Assembly: GCF_004136015.1 (NCBI RefSeq)
Contig: NZ_CP024866.1
Span: 114,479-178,478, forward strand
DNA length: 64,000 bases
Direction: 5' to 3'
Source of the DNA: Pseudomonas sp. ACM7
GTDB taxonomy: Bacteria; Pseudomonadota; Gammaproteobacteria; Pseudomonadales; Pseudomonadaceae
The notes beneath the pieces are model-generated. The model ran no database searches. It was not told where the DNA came from and worked only from the letters and a program-made list of their open reading frames with translations. Of this stretch, positions 28,738-37,550 are shown in pieces. Within the stretch, counting starts at the first letter, position 1. The number at the start of each line of letters is the position of its first letter. Position numbers and translations under genes: made by a program.

Positions 28738-29811
28738 TCAAGGCGTGATCGCAACTTTCATCACCCCGTCCCGCTGATGCGCAAACAACTCATACGCGGC
28801 TTCGATGTCGTCAAGCTTGAAGCGATGCGTCACCAGCGGCGACAGATCGACGCCACCGCTTTGCACCACCGCCATCAACCGTCGCATGCGTTCTTTACCG
28901 CCGGGGCACAGGGTGCTGACGATGCTGAAATCCCCGAGCCCCGCGGAAAAAGCTTCGAGGGGAATGCGCAGATCACTGGAGTAAACCCCCAGGCTGGACA
29001 AACGACCACCGGGGCGCAACACCCGCAGCGCGGACTCGAAAGTACCCTGGGTGCCCAGCGCTTCGATGGCCACGTCGACACCTCGACCGTCGGTCAGGGC
29101 CATGATCTGCGCGACCACGTCGCCGTCCTTGAAATTGACCACGTGGGTCGCACCCAACTGCCGGGCGACGCTCATCCGTTCTGCCACGGTATCGATGCCG
29201 ATAATGGTGCTGGCGCCCTTGAGGCGCGCGCCGGCCACGGCACACAGGCCGATCGGCCCGAGGGCGAACACTGCCACGGTATCGCCAATCTTGACCTCGC
29301 CCCGCTCTGCCCCGGAAAACCCGGTGGACATGATGTCCGGGCACATCAGCACCTGTTCGTCGCTGAGGCCATCGGGGATCGGGCACAGGTTGGCCAATGC
29401 ATCCGGCACCAGCACGTACTCGGCCTGGCAGCCATCGATGGTGTTGCCGAACTTCCAGCCACCGGCGGCGCGGAAGCCATGGCGGGTGTCCGGGCCATCC
29501 TGTGAACTGCAACCGCACAGGCAGGCGTAACTTTGTCCGCTGGGGGTAATGGCGCCGGCAATCACCCGCTGGCCTTCGACAAAACCACGCACCTGCGAGC
29601 CCAGCCGCTCGATGATGCCCACCGGTTCGTGACCGATGGTCAGCCCTTTGGCCACCGGGTATTCACCCCGCAGGATGTGCACGTCGGTGCCGCAGATCGT
29701 CGTGGTAGTAATGCGGACCAGCGCATCCAGCGGCCCGACCTCGGGGATCGGTTTGTCATCCAGCACGATGCGGTTTTTCTCAACGAATATCGCGGCTTTC
29801 ATGGTTGCCAT
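28738..29811 (-). CDS. Zinc-dependent alcohol dehydrogenase (isopropanol/secondary alcohol dehydrogenase-like)
   Basis: A 357-residue medium-chain dehydrogenase. Catalytic zinc ligands: Cys in TTICGTDVH and His-Glu in TIGHEPVG, with Asp in CPDIMSTGF. Cofactor fold: FALGPIGLCAVAGARL. The structural-zinc Cys cluster of classical ADHs is absent, as in the tetrameric secondary-alcohol dehydrogenases. It is divergent from the universal stress protein gene, and the shared intergenic region has an ANR-type box, so it is probably induced at low oxygen. It would interconvert alcohols and aldehydes or ketones; the substrate is unknown. Confidence 0.88.
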   Translation of the reverse strand: MATMKAAIFVEKNRIVLDDKPIPEVGPLDALVRITTTTICGTDVHILRGEYPVAKGLTIGHEPVGIIERLGSQVRGFVEGQRVIAGAITPSGQSYACLCGCSSQDGPDTRHGFRAAGGWKFGNTIDGCQAEYVLVPDALANLCPIPDGLSDEQVLMCPDIMSTGFSGAERGEVKIGDTVAVFALGPIGLCAVAGARLKGASTIIGIDTVAERMSVARQLGATHVVNFKDGDVVAQIMALTDGRGVDVAIEALGTQGTFESALRVLRPGGRLSSLGVYSSDLRIPLEAFSAGLGDFSIVSTLCPGGKERMRRLMAVVQSGGVDLSPLVTHRFKLDDIEAAYELFAHQRDGVMKVAITP

Positions 29812-29887
29812 CGGGGTTCTCCTGAGCGTTCACGTGCGCTTGAGTTCAGCATGAACCTCAGCCTGCGCCCGGTTTACGGACGGGAGG

Positions 29888-29901
29888 TTGATCATGGTCA
29901 A
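29888..29901. promoter_or_regulatory. ANR/DNR (FNR-type) box between adh and usp genes
   Basis: TTGATCATGGTCAA fits TTGAT-N4-ATCAA with one mismatch. It is 67 bp before the usp start codon and 76 bp from the divergent dehydrogenase start, so it can serve either promoter. Confidence 0.6.
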
Positions 29902-29967
29902 TACTTAGAGACTGGATGTACGTCGCACGAGCCGCACGTCGGGCGGCTAATCCACGGGAGGTTCGTC

Positions 29968-30894
29968 ATGTCTGGTCAATCCCGCTTCATGCTGGTTGCA
30001 TCACCGCTGATGGAACACAGCCCCGCTTTCGACAGGGCCGCTGCGCTGGCCAAGGCCGAAGACGCCGCGCTGCACATCGTCGCCTTCGATTATCTGGAAG
30101 GCCTGGCGACCGCCAGTCTGGTCAACGAAAAGGCGCTGGAACAAATCCGCGTGGGCTACGTCGAGCGCCACCGCCAATGGCTTGAGGAACAGGCCCGCCC
30201 CTTGCGCAAAATCGGTGTGCACGTCACCACCGAAGTGGCCTGGGTCGAACGCCCCTTGGAGGAAATCCTGATTCACCTCAAAGAGCAGCCGATGGACGTG
30301 CTGATCAAGGCGCTGGAGCACGAATCGCTGCTGTCGCGGCTGATGTTTACCCCGCTCGATGTGCATTTGTTGCGCGAATGCCCGGTGCCGCTGCATTTCG
30401 TGAGCCACGCCGTGCACGCCTTGCCGCGAAAGATCGTCGCGGCGGTCGACCCCTTTCATCGCGATGACCATTACAAAACCTTCAACGACCGGATCCTCCA
30501 CGAGGCGGCGAAACTGGCGAGCGCCTGTAATGCCGAGCTCGATGTGGTCTACGCCTATGACCTTTCATCCATCAGCGCCGACGAATTCGGCTTCGACAAC
30601 GGGTCGGCGTTCTTCTCGTCGGGCAAGGCCAAGACCGTATTCGATTACCAGGAGGATGCCTTCAACGACTTGGCCGAGCGCAACGGCATCGCGCCGGAGC
30701 AGCGGCACATGATCATGGGCAACCCGGCCAAAGTCCTCACCCGCTATGTCGATGCATATGACGTTGACGTGATTGTCATGGGCCGGATCGGTCATCGCGG
30801 CATGGGCCGGCTGATCGGCAGTACGGTGGAGCATCTGCTGTACAAAATGCCGTGCAGCGTTTGGGTGGTGTACACCGAGCGGCTGGATGAATAG
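29968..30894 (+). CDS. Tandem universal stress protein
   Basis: 308 residues made of two Usp domains (about 1-140 and 150-308). The second has the ATP-binding signature near the C-terminus: VMGRIGHRGMGRLIGSTVEHLL-type G-x2-G-x9-G-S/T motif, read here as GRIGHRGMGRLIGST. The first domain's motif is degenerate, as is usual in tandem Usps. GGGAGG lies before the ATG at 29968; a longer frame upstream (from 29533) runs antisense to the dehydrogenase and is discarded. In Pseudomonas such proteins help survival under oxygen limitation, which agrees with the ANR-type box. Confidence 0.88.
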   Translation: MSGQSRFMLVASPLMEHSPAFDRAAALAKAEDAALHIVAFDYLEGLATASLVNEKALEQIRVGYVERHRQWLEEQARPLRKIGVHVTTEVAWVERPLEEILIHLKEQPMDVLIKALEHESLLSRLMFTPLDVHLLRECPVPLHFVSHAVHALPRKIVAAVDPFHRDDHYKTFNDRILHEAAKLASACNAELDVVYAYDLSSISADEFGFDNGSAFFSSGKAKTVFDYQEDAFNDLAERNGIAPEQRHMIMGNPAKVLTRYVDAYDVDVIVMGRIGHRGMGRLIGSTVEHLLYKMPCSVWVVYTERLDE

Positions 30895-30913
30895 CCGCGA
30901 TACACGCAGCCCC

Positions 30914-31005
30914 TGTAGGAGCTGCCGCAGGCTGCGATCTTTTGATCTTGACCCTATTGCGTCGAATGAAGATCAAAAGATCGCAGCCTGCGGCAACTCC
31001 TACAG
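30914..31005. repeat. REP/REPIN-type inverted repeat (type A)
   Basis: CTGTAGGAGCTGCCGCAGG...GATCTTTTGATCTT is followed, after a short spacer, by its inverse complement ending GGCAACTCCTACAG. Located between the convergent usp and methyltransferase genes, where it may also stop transcription. Confidence 0.85.
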
Positions 31006-31031
31006 TGTTCTCTTCAGATAGGTGAATGAGG

Positions 31032-31844
31032 TCAACGCCGGGTGATCACCACTTCCAGGTATTCACTCGGCACCACCAGCGATTTTTCTCCCGCTCTGTT
31101 CATACGGTTGATCAGTTCGGTCAGGTCGTTTTCCAGCCCTTGGGCGCCTTCAGGAGGCAGCGCCGCGAAGGCTTTGTGGACCGGGCCGTACCAGGTGCGG
31201 AACGTATCGATGAAATGCGCCGCCGAGCGGTAACGGAAGTTGAAGGTTTTGCGCGTCACCTGGACCTGAAAGTCACGTTCGTCGAAGTGCGTGTGCAGCC
31301 AGGCTTCGGTGCCCCACTGCGAAGGCGGTTGAGCGCCCGGCGGTGGCGGCAGGTGGCGGCCGAGGGTCTTGAACATCTGGCCGACGAACCCTTCGGGCGT
31401 CCAGTTGGCGAGGCCGATCCGCCCTCCGGGGCGACAAACCCGCGCCAGTTCCGTGGCGGCCTTGGGTTGGTCCGGCGTAAACATCACACCGAAGGTCGAA
31501 AGCACGGCATCGAAGCTGGCATCCTCGAACGGCAAGGCTTCGGCGTCAGCCACTTGAAACGTGACTTCCAGGTGTTCTGCCCTGGCCCGGTCTTCGCCGC
31601 GTTCCAGCAGCGCGGCCACGTAGTCGGTAGAAGTGACATGGCAACCACGGCGCGCGGCAGCGAGCGTCGCGTTACCGTTGCCGGCGGCCACGTCGAGTAC
31701 CTGTTCATCGCAGAGCAGGTCGCAGGCTTCGGCCAGTTGCTCGCCGACGATCTGCAAGGTGGTGCCGATCACGGCATAGTCGCCACTGGCCCAAGAGGCC
31801 ATCTGACGGTTTTTCAAGGCAGTAAGATCAATGCGTGTACTCAT
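31032..31844 (-). CDS. Class I SAM-dependent methyltransferase
   Basis: 270 residues. SAM-binding motif I VLDVAAGNGNATLAAAR (about 48-64), acidic motif II STDYVAALL, motif III ADAEALPFEDASFDAVLSTFG and the post-motif RVCRPGGRIGLANWTPEGFVG typical of Methyltransf_11/25 proteins. GGAG precedes the ATG. It follows the DUF4242 gene by 37 bp on the same strand, so they form a small operon. The substrate is unknown; probably a small molecule. Confidence 0.85.
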   Translation of the reverse strand: MSTRIDLTALKNRQMASWASGDYAVIGTTLQIVGEQLAEACDLLCDEQVLDVAAGNGNATLAAARRGCHVTSTDYVAALLERGEDRARAEHLEVTFQVADAEALPFEDASFDAVLSTFGVMFTPDQPKAATELARVCRPGGRIGLANWTPEGFVGQMFKTLGRHLPPPPGAQPPSQWGTEAWLHTHFDERDFQVQVTRKTFNFRYRSAAHFIDTFRTWYGPVHKAFAALPPEGAQGLENDLTELINRMNRAGEKSLVVPSEYLEVVITRR

Positions 31845-31881
31845 GAATTCCGCTCCGTTGCGGGTTGGAACGCAACCCGGC

Positions 31882-32151
31882 TTATTCGGCCGTGGTGGGA
31901 TCGATGATGGCCGTGACCTGGGAAATGCGGTTGGCCGGGAAACCGCTCTGCCTGGCGTGTTCCTTGATCAACTCTTCGTTGGGCGCGATGTACACGCAGT
32001 AGAGCTTGTCACCGGTGACATAACTCTGCTGCCACTGCACCTCTGGCAAGTCGCGCAACGTCTTGCAGGACTTTTGCGAAGCGGCTTTCAAATCCCTTTC
32101 TGACAGTGTTCCAGCACCCGGAATCTCGCGTTCTATAACGAACTTAGGCAT
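31882..32151 (-). CDS. DUF4242 (SCO4226-type nickel-binding) small protein
   Basis: 89 residues, MPKFVIEREIPGAG..., matching the DUF4242 pattern: PKFVIEREIPG, LPEVQWQQSYVTGDKLYCVY and APNEELIKEHARQSGFP. The family has a ferredoxin-like fold and one structure binds nickel. GAGAGG lies before the ATG. First gene of an operon with the methyltransferase; divergent from the broken AraC gene at 32346. Confidence 0.8.
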   Translation of the reverse strand: MPKFVIEREIPGAGTLSERDLKAASQKSCKTLRDLPEVQWQQSYVTGDKLYCVYIAPNEELIKEHARQSGFPANRISQVTAIIDPTTAE

Positions 32152-32345
32152 GGCAACCTCTCATTCTTGTTATTGATGACAGGGTCGGCAGACCCTGTAG
32201 GTCAACTATCGCGCCGGGCAACGCTGGCGTCCTGCCCGATCGTCGGCCAACCCTGCCCGATCGTCCGGAGATTTCACGCTCTGGCGCGACAGGCTCACAA
32301 TCAAGCTCACCACCCAAAGCTGCCCGCCAACACGGGAAAACCACC

Positions 32346-33338
32346 ATGGACGCCCTGTCCCAGACGTTGCGCGTCGTCCACCTGGTCGGCGCGATTTTCA
32401 TCAATGCCAGGTTCACTGCACCCTGGTGCTACCAATCGCCGAGCGCCGACGCGGCGGCTCCGTTTCTGGAGCCCGGCGCCGAACGCGTGGTGATCTTCCA
32501 CTTGATCACCGAAGGCGAGTGTTATGTCGAACTGGGTGATGATCCCCCGCTCCTGCTGACGGCCGGCGATGTGGTGGTTTTCCCTCAGGGAGACGCCCAC
32601 CGCATGAGCTCTAACCCGGGGCTCGCACCCGCCACCGGTGCGCGGCTGGACGTGGTGCTGGCGCGCCGTCCACGGCAATTGAGCTATGGCGGTGGCGGCG
32701 CGATAACGCGGTTGGTGTGCGGCTATCTGGCGTGCGATACCCGTCTGGCCGGCATGTTGCTGACCGGGTTGCCGGCGGTGGTCCGGGTTAATGTGCGAGG
32801 CTCGAATGCCGGTATCTGGCTGGAATCGTCGGTCCGTTATGCACTGGCCGAAGCCCGATCGCCCCGCCCCGGTGGCGAAGGTGTGCTGGCGAAACTGGCC
32901 GAGGTGTTGTTCATTGAGGTGCTACGCCTGTACATGCACGAACAGGGCGAAGGTCGCACCGGTTGACTGGCGGGTGTGGGCGACCGGATTGTCGGCGCCG
33001 CCCTCAACGCATTGCACAAAAAACCGTGTCACGCCTGGACCCTGGATGAACTGGCGCGCACTGCCGGTACTTCAAGATCGGTGTTGGCGGAGCGCTTTCA
33101 GCAACTGGTGGGAAGTTCGCCGATGCAGTACCTGACGCAATGGCGGATGTTGCTGGCGGCCAACCTGTTACGCAGCAGTAACAGCTCGTTGATGCGGATT
33201 GCCGAAGAGGTGGGCTACCAAACTGACACGGCGTTCAGTCGGGCGTTTCGTCGAGAGTATGGAGCGCCACCGGCGGCGTGGCGGCGCAGTCAGGAGAAAA
33301 AACCAATGACCCACGGCGCACAGCCTGTGAGCCATTGA
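32346..33338 (+). pseudogene. AraC-type regulator (cupin_6 plus HTH) split by one in-frame stop
   Basis: Codons 1-206 encode the N-terminal cupin-like domain (VVIFHLITEGECYVELGD, LTAGDVVVFPQGDAHRM) up to QGEGRTG. Then TGA at 32964-32966. The same frame continues without any shift into LAGVGDRIVGAALNALHKKP and a complete AraC HTH (WTLDELARTAGTSRSVLAERF; IAEEVGYQTDTAFSRAFRREYG). A TGG-to-TGA change (Trp to stop) explains everything. The intact gene would be about 330 residues. Divergent from the DUF4242/methyltransferase operon, which it may have regulated. Confidence 0.85.
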
Positions 33339-33347
33339 TGTGAAGCC

Positions 33348-34559
33348 TTACGCAGCGGGTGCTTTGGCCTCTTCCAGTAACTGCTGAATCACTTTCTCCT
33401 GAGTCTCGTAACTGCCTTCACCAAAGTGGGTATAACGCACCTGACCCTTGGCATCGATCAGGTAGTGAGCGGGCCAGTACTGGTTGTCGAAGTTGCGCCA
33501 GATCGCGTAGTTGTTGTCGATCGCCACCGGGTAGGTGATGCCGAGCTTTTTCACTTGATCCTTGACGTTGTCGATGATGCGCTCGAAACCGTATTCAGGG
33601 GTGTGGACGCCGATCACTACCAGGCCGTCCTTCTCGTATTTCTTCGCCCAGTCCTTCACGTACGGCAAGGTGTGCTGGCAGTTGATGCAGTCGAAGGTCC
33701 AGAAGTCCACCAGCACTACTTTGCCTTTCAGCGAATCGTTGCTCAGGGCTGGCGAGTTAAGCCATTGCACTGCGCCGGCAATTGACGGCATGGCGCCTTT
33801 GGCGTTGTCCATGGACGAGTCTGCGTTGACCTTGCTGACGAAGTAATCGACGACTTTCGGTACGGTTTCCAACACACTTTTCTCGATGCTGCTGACGCCT
33901 TCGGACGAAGTGCCGGCCAGCAGTGTTTTGTCGGCACCGGTGGAAATCACCGCCGCAGCCGCCAGCACCGCAGCACCCGCACCACGACGCAGCCAACCGG
34001 TGACCGGGATCGACGCTTTCAAGCGATTGACCAGGCCGCGACCGGCGAAGATCAAGGTGCCCAGGGACAATGCGCTGCCCAGGCCATACGCCACCAATAA
34101 CAGGCTGGTTTGAGCGTTTGCACCTTGCAGCATGGCGCCCGTGAGGATGACCCCGAGGATCGGTCCGGCGCACGGTGCCCAGAGCAGACCGGTGGCAACG
34201 CCGATCATGAGCGAACTCAACGGGCCGGACATTTTGCGTGTGTCCGGATCGAGGCGGTTGCCCAGCGCCACGAAGGGACGGGCCAGCCAGTCACCGACAC
34301 GGGCGGAAATCAGCGACAGGGCGAACAGCACCATCACGATCAGCGCTAAGTGGCGACCGGTGTTGTTGGCTTGTATCACCCACTCGCTGCTGACCACGGC
34401 CAGGCTGGAGATCAGGGCGAAGGTCAGGACCATGCCGCCAAGGGTGAGCAGGATCGAGGAACGTGTACGTTTAACACCGGCGAACAGGAACGGCACGACC
34501 GGGAGGATGCAAGGGCTGAGGACGGTCAATATGCCGCCCAGGAAAGCGATGAGAAACAT
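33348..34559 (-). CDS. CcdA-thioredoxin fusion protein (DipZ-type cytochrome c biogenesis/thiol reductase)
   Basis: 403 residues. The N-terminal CcdA/DsbD-like membrane domain (about 1-220, six or so helices) has the electron-transfer Cys in LSPCILPVVPF and WAPCAGPIL. The C-terminal periplasmic TlpA/thioredoxin-like domain has VDFWTFDCINCQHTLPY (CxxC) and PAHYLIDAKGQVRYTHFGEG. It should pass electrons from cytoplasmic thioredoxin to periplasmic targets. The start at MFLIAFLGG is chosen because the family begins there and AAGG is at the right distance. Upstream is a REP repeat. Confidence 0.9.
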   Translation of the reverse strand: MFLIAFLGGILTVLSPCILPVVPFLFAGVKRTRSSILLTLGGMVLTFALISSLAVVSSEWVIQANNTGRHLALIVMVLFALSLISARVGDWLARPFVALGNRLDPDTRKMSGPLSSLMIGVATGLLWAPCAGPILGVILTGAMLQGANAQTSLLLVAYGLGSALSLGTLIFAGRGLVNRLKASIPVTGWLRRGAGAAVLAAAAVISTGADKTLLAGTSSEGVSSIEKSVLETVPKVVDYFVSKVNADSSMDNAKGAMPSIAGAVQWLNSPALSNDSLKGKVVLVDFWTFDCINCQHTLPYVKDWAKKYEKDGLVVIGVHTPEYGFERIIDNVKDQVKKLGITYPVAIDNNYAIWRNFDNQYWPAHYLIDAKGQVRYTHFGEGSYETQEKVIQQLLEEAKAPAA

Positions 34560-34604
34560 GGGATCACCTTGGAAAATTGAGTGCGGCGGTTTACACACAT
34601 CCCC

Positions 34605-34694
34605 TGTGGGAGCGGGCTTGCTGGCGAAGAGGTCAGTACATTCAACATTCATGTCGACTGACTCTCCGCTTTCGCGAGCAAGCCCGTTCCCACA
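34605..34694. repeat. REP/REPIN-type inverted repeat (type B)
   Basis: TGTGGGAGCGGGCTTGCTGGCGA and the inverse TCGCGAGCAAGCCCGTTCCCACA flank a 45 bp spacer. The arms have a few mismatches. Confidence 0.8.
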
Positions 34695-34731
34695 CTGGAT
34701 CGGTGGTGTTTACAGATCAGTGTTCCGGGCT

Positions 34732-34893
34732 TCAGGCCGTCTGGTTGTCCAGCTGCTGCCCCTGCGGCGTACGGCTGGAACCGTCCTGCGCCAGAAAGAC
34801 GTCCCCGCCCTTCTCCGCCACCGGCGTCAGCTGGAAGCAAGTCGCACTGCCACAGCTTTTCTGTTCAACAGCAGCGTTGGCATGGGCAATGGG
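34732..34893 (-). other. Open frame without a start codon, possible remnant of a small secreted protein
   Basis: The minus-strand frame reads AHANAAVEQKSCGSATCFQL, then TPVAEKGGDVFLAQDGS, then a stop. It looks like the mature part of a small periplasmic protein with two Cys, with AHANA like the end of a signal peptide, but a stop and no ATG lie upstream. I do not recognise the family. It follows the DUF2790 gene on the same strand. Confidence 0.3.
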
Positions 34894-34905
34894 TCAGCGC
34901 AGGAC

Positions 34906-35169
34906 TCAGTTCTCTGAGTTGCAGCCATCAGCAAATTTGCGATAGTCCAGAACCTGGGTTTGGTTATGGGAATCCAGGTAAGTCAGCTGGGCATCCACAA
35001 CCCCACAGGAAGTCGAGGCGTCCTGTTTCAGCGACACCACTTTCTTGATGTCCAGGTGCGTGCCGTAGGTGTAGGTTTTAGCGGAGACATCAGCTTCGGC
35101 GCGGGCCGACAAGGTGCAGATGTTCAGGGCGGCAAACAGGCAAGCGGCGTAGACGGCTTTGGTGTTCAT
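34906..35169 (-). CDS. DUF2790 periplasmic protein
   Basis: 87 residues with a signal peptide (MNTKAVYAACLFAALNICTLSARAEA) and the DUF2790 core: YGTHLDIKKVVSL, CGVVDAQLTYLDSHNQ, VLDYRKFADGC. Members are common in Pseudomonas and often lie next to copper- or stress-responsive two-component systems; here the divergent neighbour at 35475 is such a system. Function unknown. Confidence 0.85.
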   Translation of the reverse strand: MNTKAVYAACLFAALNICTLSARAEADVSAKTYTYGTHLDIKKVVSLKQDASTSCGVVDAQLTYLDSHNQTQVLDYRKFADGCNSEN

Positions 35170-35474
35170 GGTGGTTTCCTCAAGGCTTCAATAGGTCAAT
35201 CGTTTATTGGGCCGAGGCGGTTTGATTTGCCTCGATGGAACCTATTAGAAGCCCGCGAGGTATCCCGACTGTGTCGGGAACAGGCGCGTGTAAATCGGTA
35301 CGTATCAAAACCGGGCCGGGATACACAGCGATACAAAAGCCCTGAAAATGAGTGTTTTTGCGTCCACGTGTATCCGCCGACATGCCAGATACACTGCAAT
35401 ACAAAGGACTGCGGGCGAGCGGGCCAAGGCTCGATAGACTGCGCGACATCCCCCATCTACAGAGACCTGGCCAA

Positions 35475-36215
35475 ATGGAACACGTCGATCACATTCTCAT
35501 CGTGGACGATGACCGCGAGATCCGGGAACTGGTAGGCAACTACCTCAAGAAAAACGGCCTGCGCACCACCGTCGTGGCGGATGGACGGCAAATGCGCACG
35601 TTCCTGGAATCCACGCCAGTGGACCTGATCGTGCTCGACATCATGATGCCGGGCGACGATGGCCTGATGCTGTGCCGTGAGTTACGCGCCGGCAAACACA
35701 AGGCCACGCCGGTGCTGATGCTCACCGCGCGCAACGATGAAACCGACCGCATCATCGGCCTGGAAATGGGCGCCGACGATTACCTGGTCAAGCCGTTCGC
35801 TGCGCGTGAACTGCTCGCCCGAATCAACGCCGTGCTGCGCCGCACACGGATGCTGCCGCCCAACCTGGTGGTCACCGAAAGCGGTCGTTTGCTGGCCTTC
35901 GGGCGCTGGCGCCTGGACACCTCGGCCCGGCACCTGCTCGATGAGGACGGCACGATGGTCGCGCTCAGTGGCGCGGAATATCGGTTGCTGCGGGTGTTCC
36001 TCGATCATCCTCAGCGGGTGCTCAATCGCGATCAATTGCTGAACCTGACCCAAGGCCGCGATGCCGACCTGTTCGACCGCTCCATCGACTTGCTGGTCAG
36101 CCGCTTGCGCCAGCGACTGCTGGACGATGCCCGCGAACCGGCCTACATCAAAACCGTGCGTAGCGAAGGCTATGTGTTTTCGCTGCCGGTGGAAGTCCTC
36201 GGGGCGCCCTCATGA
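35475..36215 (+). CDS. OmpR-family response regulator
   Basis: 246 residues. The receiver domain (1-120) has the acidic pocket DDD at 11-13, phospho-acceptor D55 in VLDIMMPG and Lys in DYLVKPF. The OmpR winged-helix DNA-binding domain (about 140-240) has SGAEYRLLRVFLDHP and DRSIDLLVSRLRQRL. Start at MEHVDHILIVDDD. Its stop overlaps the kinase start (ATGA at 36212-36215). Likely targets are itself and the divergent DUF2790 gene. Confidence 0.92.
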   Translation: MEHVDHILIVDDDREIRELVGNYLKKNGLRTTVVADGRQMRTFLESTPVDLIVLDIMMPGDDGLMLCRELRAGKHKATPVLMLTARNDETDRIIGLEMGADDYLVKPFAARELLARINAVLRRTRMLPPNLVVTESGRLLAFGRWRLDTSARHLLDEDGTMVALSGAEYRLLRVFLDHPQRVLNRDQLLNLTQGRDADLFDRSIDLLVSRLRQRLLDDAREPAYIKTVRSEGYVFSLPVEVLGAPS

Positions 36216-37513
36216 ATCTCTCGATGCGCTGGCCCCGCACCCTCGCCTCGCGACTGTCGCTGATCTTCCTGATCGGCTTGATTCTCGCGCAGGCGCTGTC
36301 CTTCGGCGCGCAGTACTACGAGCGATACGAAAGCACGAAGAACACCATGCTGGGCAATCTGGAAACTGACGTCTCGACCTCCATCGCCATCCTCGACCGC
36401 TTGCCGGCCGAAGAACGCATGAGCTGGCTGCAACAACTGGATCGACGTAACTACCGCTATTTGTTGAACGAAGGCTCGCCGGGCATGCCCATGAGCGATT
36501 CGCCCATAGCGATGACTTCGATCAAAGAGGCCATCGGCAAGGATTACCCGATGACGGTCACCGACATCCCCGGGCCGGATAAACATTTTCAGGTCCACCT
36601 GAAACTGGCGGACGGTAGCCCGGTAACCATCGACGTTCGACCCTCGATGGTGCCGTTGTCGCCGTGGTTACCCATCGTGTTGCTGGGGCAACTGGCACTG
36701 ATGCTCATCTGCACCTGGCTGGCCGTGAGAATCGCCATCCGCCCCCTCACCCGCCTCGCCCAAGCGGTAGAGACCCTGGACCCCAACACCCACGCGGTGC
36801 ACCTGGACGAAAAAGGCCCGACCGAAGTCGCCCATGCCGCCATGGCCTTCAATTCGATGCAGGCGCGCATCGCCGCTTACCTCAAGGAACGCATGCAACT
36901 GCTGGCGGCGATTTCCCACGACCTGCAAACCCCGATTACCCGCATGAAACTGCGTGCCGAATTCATGGACGACTCCGTCGAGAAAGGCAAACTCTGGAAT
37001 GATCTTGGCGAGATCGAACACCTGGTGCGCGAAGGCGTGGCCTATGCCCGCAGCGTGCATGGCGCCACCGAGGAAAGTCGCCGCACCCATCTGGATTCGT
37101 TCCTCGACAGCCTGGTGTTCGACTATCAGGACATGGGCAAAGACGTTCAGCTCGGCGGTAAAAGTGACGCGGTGATCAACACCCGGCCGCACGCCTTGCG
37201 GCGAGTGCTGGTGAACCTGACGGACAACGCACTCAAATTTGCCGGCGCCGCCGAGTTGTGGGTGGAAGCGAAGGCTGACGGCAGTTTGTCGGTGAAGGTG
37301 ATGGACCGCGGGCCAGGGATTGCCGAGGAAGAATTGGCTCAGGTGATGGAACCGTTTTATCGCGTGGAGAACTCACGTAACCGCAGCACCGGCGGGACCG
37401 GGTTGGGGTTGGCGATTGCACAGCAGTTGGCGTTGGCGATCGGGGGATCGTTGACGTTGAGCAATCGCGAGGGGGGTGGGTTGTGCGCGGAGCTTAGATT
37501 GTCGGTTCAGTAA
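36212..37513 (+). CDS. Sensor histidine kinase (EnvZ/PmrB-like)
   Basis: 433 residues. Two membrane helices (about 12-33 and 152-175) bound a periplasmic sensor loop of about 115 residues. HAMP follows, then H236 in ISHDLQTPITRMKLR, the N box LVNLTDNALKFA, G1 DRGPGIAEEE and G2 GGTGLGLAIAQQLA. Translationally coupled to the response regulator. The signal is unknown; the sensor loop lacks clusters of His or Cys, so no specific metal ligand set is evident. Confidence 0.92.
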   Translation: MNLSMRWPRTLASRLSLIFLIGLILAQALSFGAQYYERYESTKNTMLGNLETDVSTSIAILDRLPAEERMSWLQQLDRRNYRYLLNEGSPGMPMSDSPIAMTSIKEAIGKDYPMTVTDIPGPDKHFQVHLKLADGSPVTIDVRPSMVPLSPWLPIVLLGQLALMLICTWLAVRIAIRPLTRLAQAVETLDPNTHAVHLDEKGPTEVAHAAMAFNSMQARIAAYLKERMQLLAAISHDLQTPITRMKLRAEFMDDSVEKGKLWNDLGEIEHLVREGVAYARSVHGATEESRRTHLDSFLDSLVFDYQDMGKDVQLGGKSDAVINTRPHALRRVLVNLTDNALKFAGAAELWVEAKADGSLSVKVMDRGPGIAEEELAQVMEPFYRVENSRNRSTGGTGLGLAIAQQLALAIGGSLTLSNREGGGLCAELRLSVQ

Positions 37514-37515
37514 CA

Positions 37516-37540
37516 TGATCGTTCCCACGGTGGGAACGAT
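37516..37540. terminator. Bidirectional hairpin between convergent genes
   Basis: GATCGTTCCCAC and GTGGGAACGATC form a 12-bp stem with almost no loop, right after the kinase stop codon and before the end of the convergent SRPBCC gene. No long T run, so termination may be weak. Confidence 0.6.
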
Positions 37541-37550
37541 CAGTCCAGGG

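Noticed and set aside
30914..31005. Large hairpin considered as an sRNA or terminator
   Set aside because: The same sequence occurs at several other intergenic sites in the window (40838, 47654, 53226), so it is a REP-type repeat.
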